NCBI GenBank assembly: GCA_022579005.1
Contig: MU401596.1
Location: forward strand, 1-64,000
Source: Poronia punctata
Lineage: Eukaryota > Ascomycota > Sordariomycetes > Xylariales > Xylariaceae
Direction of reading: 5' to 3'
Length of the DNA stretch: 64,000 bases
Below the pieces are notes generated by a model that was not told where the DNA came from, did not search any database, and saw only the letters and a program-made list of their open reading frames with translations. A program made the translations under genes and the position numbers. Below, in pieces: positions 10,820 through 22,481 of the stretch (the stretch's first letter is position 1; every line of letters starts with the position of its first letter).

Positions 10820-12954
10820 ACGGTGGGGAAGAAAAGTAAAGAACCGCCTGATGGGATCTTCTCCCAGACAAGGGCCAAGGCATATTATGACTCACCCCTT
10901 CGGCTCCCCTCCATATCCACAGCCTGGTTACCTAGCACGGCGCCAGGGAGAGTCGTATATTGTTCACATCCCGATTGACTGGGCCTATCATAACTGGGGA
11001 GTGTTAGGCCCATTGCTACTGCGAAGTCCGCGTTGTCTAGTAGACATTCTTCTCCTGCAGCACCCCCACCCCACAGGTTGAAGTCCTTGGAGTAGCTGTT
11101 GTGTGCTAGGCCATCCGGTGTGCCATACCCCGTTATTGGAGTTTCTACACCGGGTGCCTGTTCGCCGAGCGACCAACCAGGCCACTCCATCATATGTGCC
11201 TTTCTGTGTAGTTATACCGAGCTTTTTCTAGAGATATTTTTGGCTGTCAAAATAGTCAGGATTCGGGTAACAAAACGATGCTGTTGCCGGAGCTATGACC
11301 CATACGTCAGCCGTACTGCCGCCTAAGTCTGACTGTGATATATTGTCGGGATCACCATGGGCAATGGACGAGCACACTTCGGGATACCTACTGCATGCGG
11401 AAGCTTGCGAACAAGATAAAATGCGAGAAGTCCTCGATATCTTGAACGTAGATTGCTACCTTGCCTTGAGGAAAAAGTCAAAATCGGAAGCCTAGAATAT
11501 CCCTTCCACATCGAGGGGTAGAGGGCAACACTTTGGACCGCCTCCCATCAGTTTATATTCCAGCCTTGTTATTGTCCTCCCTGTCTCTTAAGACGTTCCA
11601 TTTAGCCCTTACAAAGTTTGAGGTTCGACTCTTAACATTATCCCATTGAACAAAGTAGTAAGACATTCCATCTTCTGCCTCTAAGCTGTAGGTGTTTCTC
11701 AGCCTTTCTACTGTCGACGAATTGTCCTACTTGTCCGCCTTTCAACTCTCAATGTTGCCTTCTGGAAATAAGGAGGTGTTGCAAGAGGAGCCTGTATGCC
11801 CTGCAATCAACTCCCCTTAACCAATAACCTTTCATTCTGCAGATTTCCTTTCAGACCAGAATCATTCGTCCGTCGCTGCCTAGACTGATACTTGCCTTTT
11901 CAACTTTTCTCTCAAACGTGCATATACTACAGCTAGGTTGGGTCACTAGCACCCAGTGCGGTGTGACTAATAGCCCATAACGGATACCTCTACAACGGGT
12001 CTCGATTGCAGATGAATTTATGATATATTCTATAAACCGGCCATATCAAGACTCGGATCTAAGAATTGCCTGCCTGGTCAGCCTTCTCCTTTTTAATCAT
12101 CAGATGGTAAAGTGTCTTAAGATAGAAGCTTGATCCTAATCTAGTACTACACACAGCCTAGGCTTACGGTACGCGTCAGTTCTCTCTTTCATAAACGGAT
12201 GAGCCACACCCCTTGCAGTTAAATCCGAATTACGTGTAGCCTACCGCAAATGTGGGAACTATTTACTAACAACACTTACCCAGCCACGTATACTAGTAGG
12301 TATGCCGTGCATAATGTCACCCAAAACTCTAAATCCTACCTACCAACTCCATTGCATCGGGACGCGTCTTCCCACCCCTACGCAATCATGGTTGAAAAGC
12401 CTCGAGTGTAGTACCTTTTCTCTTTGGGTCTTTAAAGTGCAGATTGCTACGTAGACCTGGTCCTAGGCTACCATTTTACCAGGATAGCCACCTACCATAA
12501 GAGGTTTGTATAAAGGGAAATGTTGGAGTAAAGCCTACATTAGGTACTTTCCAAGGTGTTACATCAATAATTCACCTGTGAGTGTAAGGAGTAGCCGAGG
12601 CGTGTGGCTATGCCCGGCTAGTGGCGGGGTGAACAAGGCATCCTCAGGGGTGGCCTCGAATTTTTGACGTGGTTGTACGGTTGTACCATGTTATATGGTT
12701 TGTTATTGTTCTTGTTTATCTTCTATTTTTCAACTTTTCGGTTTCTTTTTTCCCCTGCGGTTTGTTGGAATATCTCTTTAGAGCTACAACCAACAAAACA
12801 GTGAACAAGGCAAATATGCATTTATCTTGAGGCCGAGTGGCTGAATAGCCATGCTCATAAATAGAGCATATAAGTCGAATTATTCAAAAGAGTGACAGAT
12901 GACCTATACATGTCAAATTAGTATTTTCCGGATAACCCTAACCTCCTTCTTTTC
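10820..12954. other. Intergenic, no recognisable gene
   Basis: About 2.1 kb. A minus-strand frame at 10885-11193 (102 codons, with two ATGs at its start) and a plus-strand frame at 11295-11495 have mildly protein-like composition but no family I recognise. I do not call them genes. Confidence 0.5.
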
Positions 12955-13319
12955 TCAAACCACAATAGGCAAACCATGGTTTAGGATGACAAACATATTG
13001 TTCAAAATAAACCGCAGTACATATTTCTTGTGCTCGAGAAGCTTGAAATGGTAATGAGTAATGAGATGCACAATTTTGAGCTTGAGGGTCTCTTGGGCGA
13101 AAAAGCGTCCTGGGCATGCATGACGCCCTTCCCTCCCCAATTCAGCGAGTCGAGGCAAAGCGGAACCTGTGCGTGTGCTTGCCTTCCCGCTTCCAAAAGT
13201 GTTGATTGGGATTGAAGACTTGCGGATTTAGGTGCACGGACGGATCGAAGTTGTAATGGTAGTAAGGGAACTGGAGGTTTATCCCGGGTGGAATGGTCAG
13301 ACCTTATTTCAATGTCCAA
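12955..13319 (-). pseudogene. Cytochrome P450 fragment: haem-loop region only, frameshifted
   Basis: Read on the minus strand, one frame gives IPPGINLQFPYYHYNFDP, HFWKREGKHTHRFRFASTR and then a stop. A different frame picks up at once with GREGRHACPGRFFAQETLKL and continues to a natural stop at 12955. Together these are the last third of a P450: the meander, the haem loop with its Cys, and the L helix, in the usual order. The join needs at least one or two base changes in the short stretch at 13140-13165. There is no I-helix, K-helix or N-terminal half upstream. This is a dead remnant of a gene of the CYP class with CPGRFFA, distinct from the intact P450 at 6.0-7.8 kb (CAGKN). Confidence 0.85.
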
Positions 13320-14619
13320 GCTGTCGTTGGTATTCGTTGGACCGACATGTCAAAAGGTATACAGGGCCCTGATGCCGGTTGAATCTAAATGTGCAGCTAG
13401 TAAGTAGACTTACACAGCCAATACGGACACAGTCAATGCCACAATCTTGCATCACCGACACACCCAACAGCAAATTTACCTACAGCCTGATAGATTGATA
13501 TAGAAAATACATAAACAACCCCCTAGCATCATCTGACTGGCATGAGATTTTGTGATATGGGTTTCATAGACCATAGTCATATGCCAAAAACTCATACGAC
13601 GAAACAGCCTCTTAACCTCTATCGTTAGGTAGGTAGATAGGGATAATATCGTGGGAGACACGAACACAAACAGCATGATACGTCACATTTCTACCCCTCA
13701 CTACAATTCAACTCTTAAAAATGGGAAACATAATAATCTTTAATTGGAGATTGTATTCCTGTCGACTCCCAAAGACGACTACACGTAGATCGATGTGCCA
13801 GTAATTCCATCGTCACAGACTAACAGCTACCAGCAGCTAGGACCCCTTACGAGCTTATAACTAACCTAGTGCACATCATGTGTAGGTACCTACTATCGCC
13901 AGCCCTTCCTGTTGGGTATCATCGAATCCACATCTATAGCCCCACGGCAAGGCATTTACAATTTCTCTCTAGGTACCTACACAGGCAAGGCGAGTTCGAG
14001 ATCTGACGAAAAGTCCACTTGGTTCCGCGCCTTTTCCGTGTCGGCGTTCGGATCAAGTTTTAATACGCCGTAAGCCTTATTGTCTTTTTGCCGATCCACA
14101 TCTAGTGCGACTTTCCTATAATAGTCGAGTCCTAAATTCATTTTTCGAAAGGAAATCTGCCATGACGTTCGCTACTTGGGTAGACCATCTTCATTCATAT
14201 AGTTGCTATCGTAAGATGTAACATCGTTACGCATAAAACTTTGAAAGCCAAAATAGACAAATTATTGGATTATATAATCAACGTGGCAGTGCAGTGCAGT
14301 GCGGTGCAGTGCAGTGGGGCTCAAGTTGTGGCTTGGTAATAAAATCTTGACCCTTGCCAATGTTGAATCGCATTCGGTCTCGCTATTATTCGCTCAACCA
14401 TTCGCCATCGCGGCGGGTTGTAGAAAACAAATGGTGTTGACAATGCCCTCTTGGTCCCACTCTGATGTCGCTCTTTTAAAAAGTTTTTGATATTTTCTGT
14501 CATACCATTTTTTTACCTCTCTCTGCCTTCGGGCTATCGAGGGCAACCTGTTGAAATAAAACCGTTGGCGGCCTCGCACGTGACCAGCCAGCCGGCGTGG
14601 CTGAGCCAGGCCCAATCAA
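13320..14619. other. Intergenic; GTGCA pentamer repeat near 14285-14316
   Basis: Separates the P450 fragment from the AAA ATPase gene. A short imperfect (GTGCA)n tract lies about 300 bp upstream of the ATPase start codon. No RNA gene or coding frame recognised. Confidence 0.6.
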
Positions 14620-16143
14620 ATGGCGACTTCCATCCATAACACATGGTTAATAGGCCGACAGAACTTATTCGGATCGCGCGTTCAAGATCTGGGTCTGCTG
14701 CTCAAGGATGCGCTGGAACGATGGGCGGGCGGGTTGGATATCGCGAGTCTAGGTTCCATCGCCACTTGCCTCGGTGTGGCGCCTGCTGCCTGTCGCTTTC
14801 TCAGATCGGCCTGGGGCGAGGCCTACGGTTGGATCCGGCAGCTCTTCGTCGCCTCGGTAGTCGTTCCCGGCAGAGATCCCCTGAATCGAAATGTCATGAG
14901 CTGGGTCATGGCCAATGTGGTCCAGCACCGGTCGATCCGGTCGTTCACGGCCCGGACGCAGATCCGCTCGGGCGACCTCGCCGACAGGGCGGCGCTGCTG
15001 AAGAAGAAGAGGAGGGAAGTGCAGTACCTGCCGCACTTCGAGACGACGTGGTTCTGGTATGGGTCTCGGCTGTATTTCGTCACGCGATCGCTCGATTGCT
15101 TCCACGCGTCCATGGCCGACCCGTCATATGACGGCATCGGGGGTGAGGAGCTCACGCTCGGCTGCCTCGGATGGTCTACCGGGCCCATCAAGAAATTCAT
15201 CCAGACTTGTCAGGAGTATGCAGACAGACAGACGGAGTTCTTCGTCATCATATATGCCCGCGATCGGTATGGGATGACGTGGCAGCCCAAAGCTCGGAAA
15301 CCGATACGGCGAGTCGAGACGGTTCATTTTGACGATGACGTGAAGCAAGCTTTGTTATCCGATATCAGGAAATATCTCGATCCCAACACCAAGCGGCTTT
15401 ATCAAAGCCGGAGTATGCCGTATCGCCGGGGTTATCTGTTCTTTGGGCCTCCCGGCACGGGCAAGTCGTCCCTCTCGTGTGCTCTGGCGGGGGAATTCGG
15501 TCTTGACCTTTACGAGGTCAAGATACCGTGTGTTTCCACGGATCAGGACCTAGAGCAGATGTTTCAGGAGATCCCCCCGCAATGCATCGTCCTCCTTGAA
15601 GATGTCGACGCTATATGGACGGATCGCGATTCGGAGAAAGGCGAAAAGGATGCCGCCGTCCGATCTAATTGCACGCTTTCGGGCCTGTTGAATGTCTTGG
15701 ATGGCGTAGGGTCGGCCGAGGGCCGCATCGTAATCATGACGACGAACAAACCGGAGCGTCTCGATAGCGCTCTAGTGCGTCCCGGACGTGTCGATATGAA
15801 AGTCATGCTCGGCAACATCAGTCGGAGATCGGCAGAGCAGATGTTTTTACGCATGTTCACTCCCGAAGTAGTCATGGGTCTCCCACTTTTGGACGAAAAG
15901 GGGCTCAAAGGAGAATGCACGTCTCCTCTCGACCCTGGGCTTTTACGAGAACTTGCTCTGGAGTTCTCGGCCAAGGTTCCCGAAGACACGTTTACACCCT
16001 CGCAACTGCAGGGTTTCTTCCAGCTATATCTTGATAGCGCGACTGAAGCCGTCGCCAACATTTCCGGCTGGGTAGAAACGGAACTCTCAAAGTTGTCCTT
16101 GGACGATGACATTTCCGTTGTAAGCGAGGACAGGACGAATTGA
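14620..16143 (+). CDS. BCS1-like AAA ATPase
   Basis: A single uninterrupted exon of 507 residues. The layout is that of the mitochondrial chaperone BCS1 family: an N-terminal hydrophobic segment (about residues 42-61), a BCS1-specific middle domain, then the AAA module. Walker A is GPPGTGKSS (about 276-284), Walker B is IVLLEDVDAIW (about 323-333), sensor 1 is MTTNKPE, and the arginine finger lies in RPGRVD (about 386-391). True BCS1 inserts the Rieske protein into complex III. Filamentous fungi carry several divergent paralogues of unknown client, and this one, with its accessory location and no introns, is more likely such a paralogue than the housekeeping gene. Start chosen at the first ATG of the frame, directly before the N-terminal hydrophobic part. 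Confidence 0.9.
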   Translation: MATSIHNTWLIGRQNLFGSRVQDLGLLLKDALERWAGGLDIASLGSIATCLGVAPAACRFLRSAWGEAYGWIRQLFVASVVVPGRDPLNRNVMSWVMANVVQHRSIRSFTARTQIRSGDLADRAALLKKKRREVQYLPHFETTWFWYGSRLYFVTRSLDCFHASMADPSYDGIGGEELTLGCLGWSTGPIKKFIQTCQEYADRQTEFFVIIYARDRYGMTWQPKARKPIRRVETVHFDDDVKQALLSDIRKYLDPNTKRLYQSRSMPYRRGYLFFGPPGTGKSSLSCALAGEFGLDLYEVKIPCVSTDQDLEQMFQEIPPQCIVLLEDVDAIWTDRDSEKGEKDAAVRSNCTLSGLLNVLDGVGSAEGRIVIMTTNKPERLDSALVRPGRVDMKVMLGNISRRSAEQMFLRMFTPEVVMGLPLLDEKGLKGECTSPLDPGLLRELALEFSAKVPEDTFTPSQLQGFFQLYLDSATEAVANISGWVETELSKLSLDDDISVVSEDRTN

Positions 16144-17292
16144 TTTGTATATTCTTTTCTTTTTCTTGTATATACTTTACACCATTGTATAACTTGCTGT
16201 ATCTTAATGTCTCTATACCGCGCAGGGGTGCATTCTCGAAGAAGATGGATCGACAAAAACTAGATTCAAGGCAGGCTAAAGGGGTTTTGGTCAATAGACA
16301 AAAGGCTACATGTCGCTATGTAAATACACCACAACCAGAATTAAGACGTACCTAGGTCATATTGAACCATTCTAGATCCCGACCTGGCCTCATATACAGC
16401 TTGTTAAATACTTAGCTCTACAGAGGAGAGATGAGGACGAAGTTGGTGATGTTCTGAATAGCAGTGAGCGCTCGCACTCTGTCACGTCCGGGAGGAGGGG
16501 ACCGTCGAAATCTGCCAGCATCTATCACATGACTGGCAGGTAAACCGGGTTCACCCTCAGTTTTGCAAGCCGGCTATTTGGACGTTCCAACCGAGAGTCT
16601 CCAAAACAGCCTTGATTCGGGGTAAGATTGGTGCCCGACTCTTGCGGTAGACCAACTGGACTTTATGGGGCCACCGGAAGTTGTTGTCTTTTCCTGCTCT
16701 TTGGCCGCTCGGGACCCGCTCCAAGGGTTGTGATATCGGTTGTAATGATGAACCCTCTAGCTTTAACAAATGGAAGGATTTTGGGCCTTACGTCCCAAAG
16801 TAGCGGGCCCGTCAGAAGAGCATCAACGTCCCCGCCTCGTGAGTAAGGCTCATCCATGACAGATGCCTGACCGACCATCTTTACCCGGGAAAGAGATAAC
16901 GCGCCGAGAGCGTACGAAGATGGATTATCATCTGCAGCCTACGATTTCATTCATCGTTACCTATATGACGGACAAGGAATAGGGTTGGCAAAGATAAAAG
17001 AATATCGGCAAAGACGACTAGCCCCTATCGTTATTTATACACACCATATAGTCTACCTACCATGTACCGAAGCTTCGGATTAACGTGAAAAGGGGAAGGG
17101 GGGGCACAGTTGTCAGTATAGCGATTGGTATTCAATTCCTACGTTGTTCCAACTTGTACAAGCATGTACCCCACTTACCCCCTTATATGTACATCACTTT
17201 CCTCAAGCCACTTTTTGAACCAATCCTTCTGCAGTTTGCTATTGCTATACTAACATAGTAAACCCTCTCGCGAACCTTGGAAGACAATCAAT
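16144..17292. other. Intergenic, nothing recognised
   Basis: About 1.1 kb of mixed composition; small frames on both strands at 16557-16878 overlap each other and show no domain. Confidence 0.6.
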
Positions 17293-17500
17293 ATGGTAGT
17301 TGAAAATAGTGGACGTGGTTGTTGTTGTTGGTACAGGTACGCCTTCCCCATCCTCCTTCCTCACCGTCTCTCATCCCAAACAGAGCATAAGTACATGACA
17401 TACGATGTAGACGGCTAACCCACACAGGCTGGAACGGCTTGATGGGCGCTAGAGCATATCTCGACCTCGCCCCAAATGCAAAGGCGATGCTTTGACTGGT
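17293..17500 (+). pseudogene. N-terminal fossil of a flavin-dependent monooxygenase
   Basis: After the ATG at 17293 the frame must shift by one base to read D-V-V-V-V-V-G-T-G. It then continues across a clean GT-AG intron (17337-17427) into WNGLMGARAYLDLAPNAKA. This is the first beta-alpha-beta unit of a FAD-binding Rossmann fold (GxGxxG as G-T-G-W-N-G), in the form found in fungal FAD/NAD(P) monooxygenases. A stop follows within a few codons of the last recognisable residue, and nothing later in the 600 bp before the next gene continues the enzyme. Only about 30 residues of a roughly 500-600 residue protein survive. Confidence 0.7.
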
Positions 17501-18115
17501 AAGACGGAGAACCTTTCCCTTTTACCCCGGAGATGCAAAGACTTGATATGTGGGTGGGTTTTATCCATTCTTAAAGACCGCTGGTCTCGGACCGACACTC
17601 GAAGGCAATAGTCTGCAGGTCCTTGCTTACATCAGATTTAAGATCTAATAGGGTGAGAGTAAGTTGTGGTTTAAATCCCTTGTACTATTCTGTTTTTCCC
17701 AATGATAAAGAACAATACGTAAAGGAAGAACGTGACAATACGAAAATGTTATTATTAAATTATGACTCATAATTGCGCTAGAGAGTATATGCCTAGCCTA
17801 CAGTCTTTATACATGCATTTTACATCCATCTCTACCTTGATAGCATTGAAGGAAGTATAAGCATTATTTCCTATATTTACGTTGAAAGAAAAGTGACTAA
17901 AGTTATAATGTATGTCTGTAAGTCTTAACCTTTATATATACAAAACTATAAAAGTGACAACAAACTCCCCAGTACTATGCTTTAACAGTGCATCCAGAAA
18001 CAGACAATGCAGCATGACTAGGAAAAATAAACAAATATACAGATGTAAGGAATATAGAGAAAATATACAAAGGGGCTCCCTCTTAAAAATCAAATCATAG
18101 CACCAACAGTCCCTC
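17501..18115. other. Intergenic
   Basis: AT-leaning spacer between the monooxygenase fossil and the 3' end of the BBE-like oxidase gene. No feature seen. Confidence 0.6.
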
Positions 18116-19991
18116 TCAAGCTTTGCAAAGCCGCTGATCATCAGTCTCAACCCAAGCATCGCTCCCAACAGCAGTACGGGCATACAGCAGACCTTGCGGG
18201 TCATATTTCTTCTTAATCGACACGAGTCGTTTATAGTTGGCACCATAAAACTCCTTCTGCCAATTCTGCTGCTTCCACAGCGCCTCATTCATATACACGG
18301 CTCCTCCGGGCGTGGCTTTGTCAATGGTGGGCTGCACGACATTGGCACCATAATCGAGCCTGGCCTGCATCTGCGCGGGCGTCGCTTGGGGATCAAACCT
18401 GCCCGGGAACAGACATATGAGGAGGGCGTCGCGCCAGGCAGGGTTCACGGCGTTGTCGGGGTGTTTCTTTGCTAGTGCTTTCGCGTTGAGGGCGACGCAT
18501 TCGGCATCGTACCACCCCTCGGGACGCGCCGTCTTGCGCAGCGCGTCCGTGACTTTGGGGAGTTGTTTCCGATCCATAATGTTGGCGCGGGGGATGATTC
18601 GGCTGCTGACGAAGTCGCCGTAGGGTGTGGAGCCGAGGGGTAGAGGGCCTAGGTAACGGTCGAAATGCTCGTAGAAGCTGGGGTACTCCGTTGGAACGTA
18701 CTTGTAGTCGATACCGTGGCGGGTCAGGGAGTCGAGGAAGGGCTTCATCCACTTATCCACTTGCTTCAGGTTCGAGCCTGGCATGGTTGCCGAGATGGTT
18801 TGGAAGTACGTCTCGGAGAAGAGATAGGCGAACGTGTTACCGGCGTCGACGAAAGCGGGGAGCAGCGTGAGGAACTCCTCCATGGCTTCCCAGAAGACGT
18901 CGTTACCGACCTTGGAGTCGTTGAACGAGAGCGCGGCCCCGCCCATGACGCTGTCTACGTGGAGGCGGGTAGTCATGGAGAGGGCCACGGCATAGGTACC
19001 ACCGCCGCCGCCACTCATGGCCCAGTAGAGGTCTTTGTTCTTTTCGGGGGTGGCGACGAGATGCTTGCCGTCCATGGTCACGACTTCCCACTCTAACACG
19101 TTGTCGGCGGCCATGCCATGAGCGCTATTGAGAAGGGAGTGGCCGCCTCCTTGGCTATATCCTCCCGCGATGCCGACGGTGGGACAGGTACCGCCAACGA
19201 TGCGGTGACCGGTGGCATGTGCTGCCGCGTATGCCGCGAACCCCTCAATCCCCGCCCCGAGCTTGATTGCGGGGCCCTTGTAGTGGGAAGAGCTGTATTT
19301 GGGAATATACTGGGTGGATTTGAGGTTATGTGTCCATAAGGACAAGCCACCCTTGCCGGAAGACTTACCCAAATAACTATATGCGTTTTGTATCAGTGAG
19401 TGAAGAGAGGGCAGCAGAACAATAAATTTTCCGAGATTGCTCACTCATGACCTGTATTCTTGATTACCAAGCGGACGTTGTTGTCCTTGGCGAACTTGAT
19501 GCCAGCCTGAACATCGGCAGCACCGGTGACATCGATCACGTAACTGGGAAGATTACCCAACTTGCAGGGTGCGTCCGACGGGCCGAATGGATCGCACGTA
19601 TAGTTCTTCCAGTAAGAACTGAGAATGTTGGGGGGTGATCCGAGACTAGGCGGTTGATATTAGTGTCCGCCTCGGTTGTTATTTGACAGCGAAAACTTTG
19701 GAAGACTGACTTGTCCCAAGTGGTTTTGTCCCAGGTGTTTTGGACGACGGAGCACGTGTCGACATCGTAGTTCTGGAAGGGGACATTGTGGCATACACTG
19801 CCAATAGGAACGGAAGCAATCAGATGCCCGTGCACAGTCTGGTTCAACTTGGCCCATTTCTGGGGCGATGGCCAGGCGGAATCCCCAGGGAGGACCCTGC
19901 AATTGCGCTTGTCAATGCCAGCGCGCGGTTCCACGTCGAAGTTGATCGTGGTGGCTGCGAGGCCAGCCACGAGCCTATTTATAATGGGCAT
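18116..19991 (-). CDS. Berberine-bridge-enzyme-like FAD-linked oxidoreductase
   Basis: Three minus-strand exons, 19991-19711, 19645-19445 and 19376-18116, encode 580 residues, normal for fungal BBE-like oxidases. CRVLPGDSAWPS opens the mature part, followed by the FAD-binding (PCMH-type) domain and a C-terminal BBE domain. The split codon at the second intron restores N-T-G-H-D-Y. Its His (about 160) and the Cys in GGTCPTVGIAGGYSQGGGHS (about 225) sit at the spacing of the two residues that bind FAD covalently in this family, so a bicovalent flavin is expected. These enzymes oxidise alcohols or close rings with O2 as acceptor, often in secondary metabolism and often secreted; the N-terminus here is only weakly signal-like. 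Start ATG at 19991 is the first in frame. Neighbours are flavoenzyme and P450 remnants. Confidence 0.92.
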
Positions 19992-21251
19992 GGTAAGAAC
20001 ACCGGCCCGGATTGAAAGGGGAGGGAAACCCAAAAGAAGTCAAAGAGAGGAAGAGAAAAGAGGGACGGGAAAAGAATGGTGCACGAGATGTCGGTGGTGC
20101 GTATGCTGTAAAAATGATGGTGCATAGCGTGATAGACGGCGAGGAGTTCCCCATGCGTTCTTTATGTTACCTCTCGACATCTTGACTATGCTTCTAATGG
20201 ACATATATTCAGATGCCTTGACAGCTACCGTTGCACCTACCCCTGGGTTCTGGTCTCGACCAATTCTAAACTTAGACACTGCTTTAGATGATGAAGATGC
20301 CTAGTATGTATTTGAGGAAGCCTAGCTGAAACCTTTCGATTAGACTCAGATGTGTCGTGGCTGAAGCGGCGTTCGAATCGAAACGTATCTATCTATCGCA
20401 TGACCTGACCTCGGGCGAGAGCGGGCCGGGTCCCGAGGTCAAGACTCAATTAAATCCTTGGGTCTGGCCCCCCCGAATTAAAGTTGGGAAAGAATCATGG
20501 GATTATTAGCGTCCTGATCCTTTTGGTACGATCCCAAATCGACTATCGATGGGTTGCGGTGGGCGCTGTTCTAAATCATTCTAACAAGGAAGAAAGATAA
20601 GGCGAAGGTAGATGACTTTGAAACTGGGTTAAAATGTTGTGCCTCGTGGGAGATGCAGGTACCCCGCATAAGATTAGTAAGCTTAGCGGCGCCAAGAGTA
20701 GGGTTCAACCGTCCTTATGGGACGCTAGCTTAGCGGGTCGACAGGGGTACTTTGTACTTCCCGGTAGTACAGCAAGTGTATAATTACGAGTACGGAATAT
20801 CCTTGGCACCATAGGTAAATCCCCTAACCTAGTGAGCATGAGTAATCCTCTGGTACCAAAGGGTTGGGAGGAGGCGGTAAACATCGCCTCGTCCAATCGC
20901 TTGTCTATAAGCAATTGTACAATGACAGGGGAAAAACAGTTATTCAAGAGGATCTTGGTAACCCATCCTGCAAATAATCTTTTGGTACTTTTGGTAACAG
21001 TAGGTATTACAAGGGAAGGCAACAAAGGTGTTACCATCTCACCTGTATTATTTTAGTGCAAGTGCCTAGGCTGGTGCCTGCTTCCGAGCATGGGGAGTAC
21101 ACTACCTAGTCAACGCGTAGCTTCAGAGTCCAGACTCATAAGATCCACCTTGGTGACCAACAACCAGTCCGATCCAGCAAGTCGGGAGCCACACGCATAC
21201 AGGGTTGCCCGGCCCGGCGCTACCGGGTCAATTATAATCATCAAGGAAAAA
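19992..21251. other. Intergenic
   Basis: About 1.26 kb between the BBE-like gene and the broken P450. No coding frame with recognisable content and no RNA gene seen. Confidence 0.6.
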
Positions 21252-22399
21252 TCACAGCCTCTTGGTAAGAATAGCGTCCATCTCAGTCTGTCGCGTCAGC
21301 CAACCGCCCGTGACCTTCCAATCGCTATCAGGCTTCACGAGCGTGATCTGGAAGTTCCTATACAGCTCAGCAATGATCTTGGTCAGCTGCATCATGGCAA
21401 GATTCTTGCCGATGCAATTCCGAGCGCCGGCGCCGAACTAGATATTAACACATCATTATTGTTAGTGCTCAGGAGGGTTCTCTTCGCGCAAATGGACTCA
21501 CCGCTGCATTTCCGGACTGGTAGTAATATACTTGCAGAGGAAGAAAACAAGGTCCAAGGTAGAAGTCACTGGATACTTACCGTAAACATGTTGACCTTCA
21601 TCTTGGCGACAGCTTTCGGCTCGCTCTCGATCCACCTCTCAGGTCGAAATAAGTGCGCGTCTTGGCCGAATATGGCCTTGTCGCGGTTGACAACCCACGA
21701 GTTAACACCAATTATCGTGCCTTCCGGGATGTACTGATTGTGCAGCGTGACACCGCCTTTGGGCGTTATCCGCTCCAGGATGAGTCCGGTGCTGGGATGG
21801 ATGCGCAAGGCTTCATCTGTGACGGCGAGCCTGTGAGGCAGTGTTACTTTATGTGAGATATGGACCACGTTCCCCAGGTTAATGTGGATGACGTGTGTGT
21901 ATTAAGAGGCAGAGGTAAAAACCCAGGGAGTGAGGAAGCCCAGCATCTGATTGAAGTTCACGGCACCAAGAGAATCAAACGCATAATACTGCAGCCACGC
22001 CGCGATGTCTACTTGAGAGGCTTTCTCATCTGGGCCTATGATGCCGTACCGGTACATACCTTTGTGAATGAGATCTCTTGTGAATCCGCTCCTCGAGCGG
22101 TGGATAAGTTGAATAGCCTCCGGACTAGATGCAGAGACGTGATTTGGGCCTATACGTACCAACGGCCCGTGATTCTCATGCAACGCGGTGTTGGTAACGT
22201 GCATTTTCTCGGACCTGACTATGTGCCATTTCCAAAGGCCCGTAACCGAAGCCAACCAAGGCCCGGGTATCTTGTTGAGGCCATGGTAGTAACGTGCCTG
22301 GGCTATGTAAGTACCCAGTAGAAGTAGCGATGCCAAAAAGATATCAAACACGGCGTAACTGTCGAGATGGCTCAACGTCCATCTAGCAACTGATGCCAT
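21252..22399 (-). pseudogene. Cytochrome P450 with large internal deletions
   Basis: Minus strand. The N-terminal part (22399 to about 21940) has a good anchor helix (FDIFLASLLLLGTYI), the hinge IPGPWLA and VRIGPNHVS. It then jumps from near helix B' (SGFTRDLIHKG) to D-I-A-A-W-L-Q-Y-Y-A-F-D, losing the C-helix region. After FNQMLGFL it jumps again, within about 100 bp, to LAVTDEALRIHPS (K-helix E-A-L-R), skipping helices F to J including the oxygen-binding I-helix. The C-terminal part is intact: FRPERW, a frame-preserving intron 21438-21580, then FGAGARNCIGKN and a natural stop at 21252. Roughly 200 residues of a 500-residue enzyme are missing, so it cannot be an active P450. It diverges from the broken hydrolase at 22.4 kb, sharing an intergenic gap of under 100 bp. 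Confidence 0.88.
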
Positions 22400-22481
22400 C
22401 TTGAATGCCTATGCGAGGGCCTTCTTCAACAATTCCAAATCGATTTCTGGACTGTCGATGTAGCAATCATCAACTAGCGGT

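Noticed and set aside
10885..11193. Minus-strand frame of 102 codons with a double ATG start
   Set aside because: Mildly protein-like, but no domain, no splice context and a competing open frame on the other strand; not enough to call a gene.
11610..11632. GAGGTTCGACTC resembling a tRNA T-loop
   Set aside because: No A-box or acceptor stem around it.
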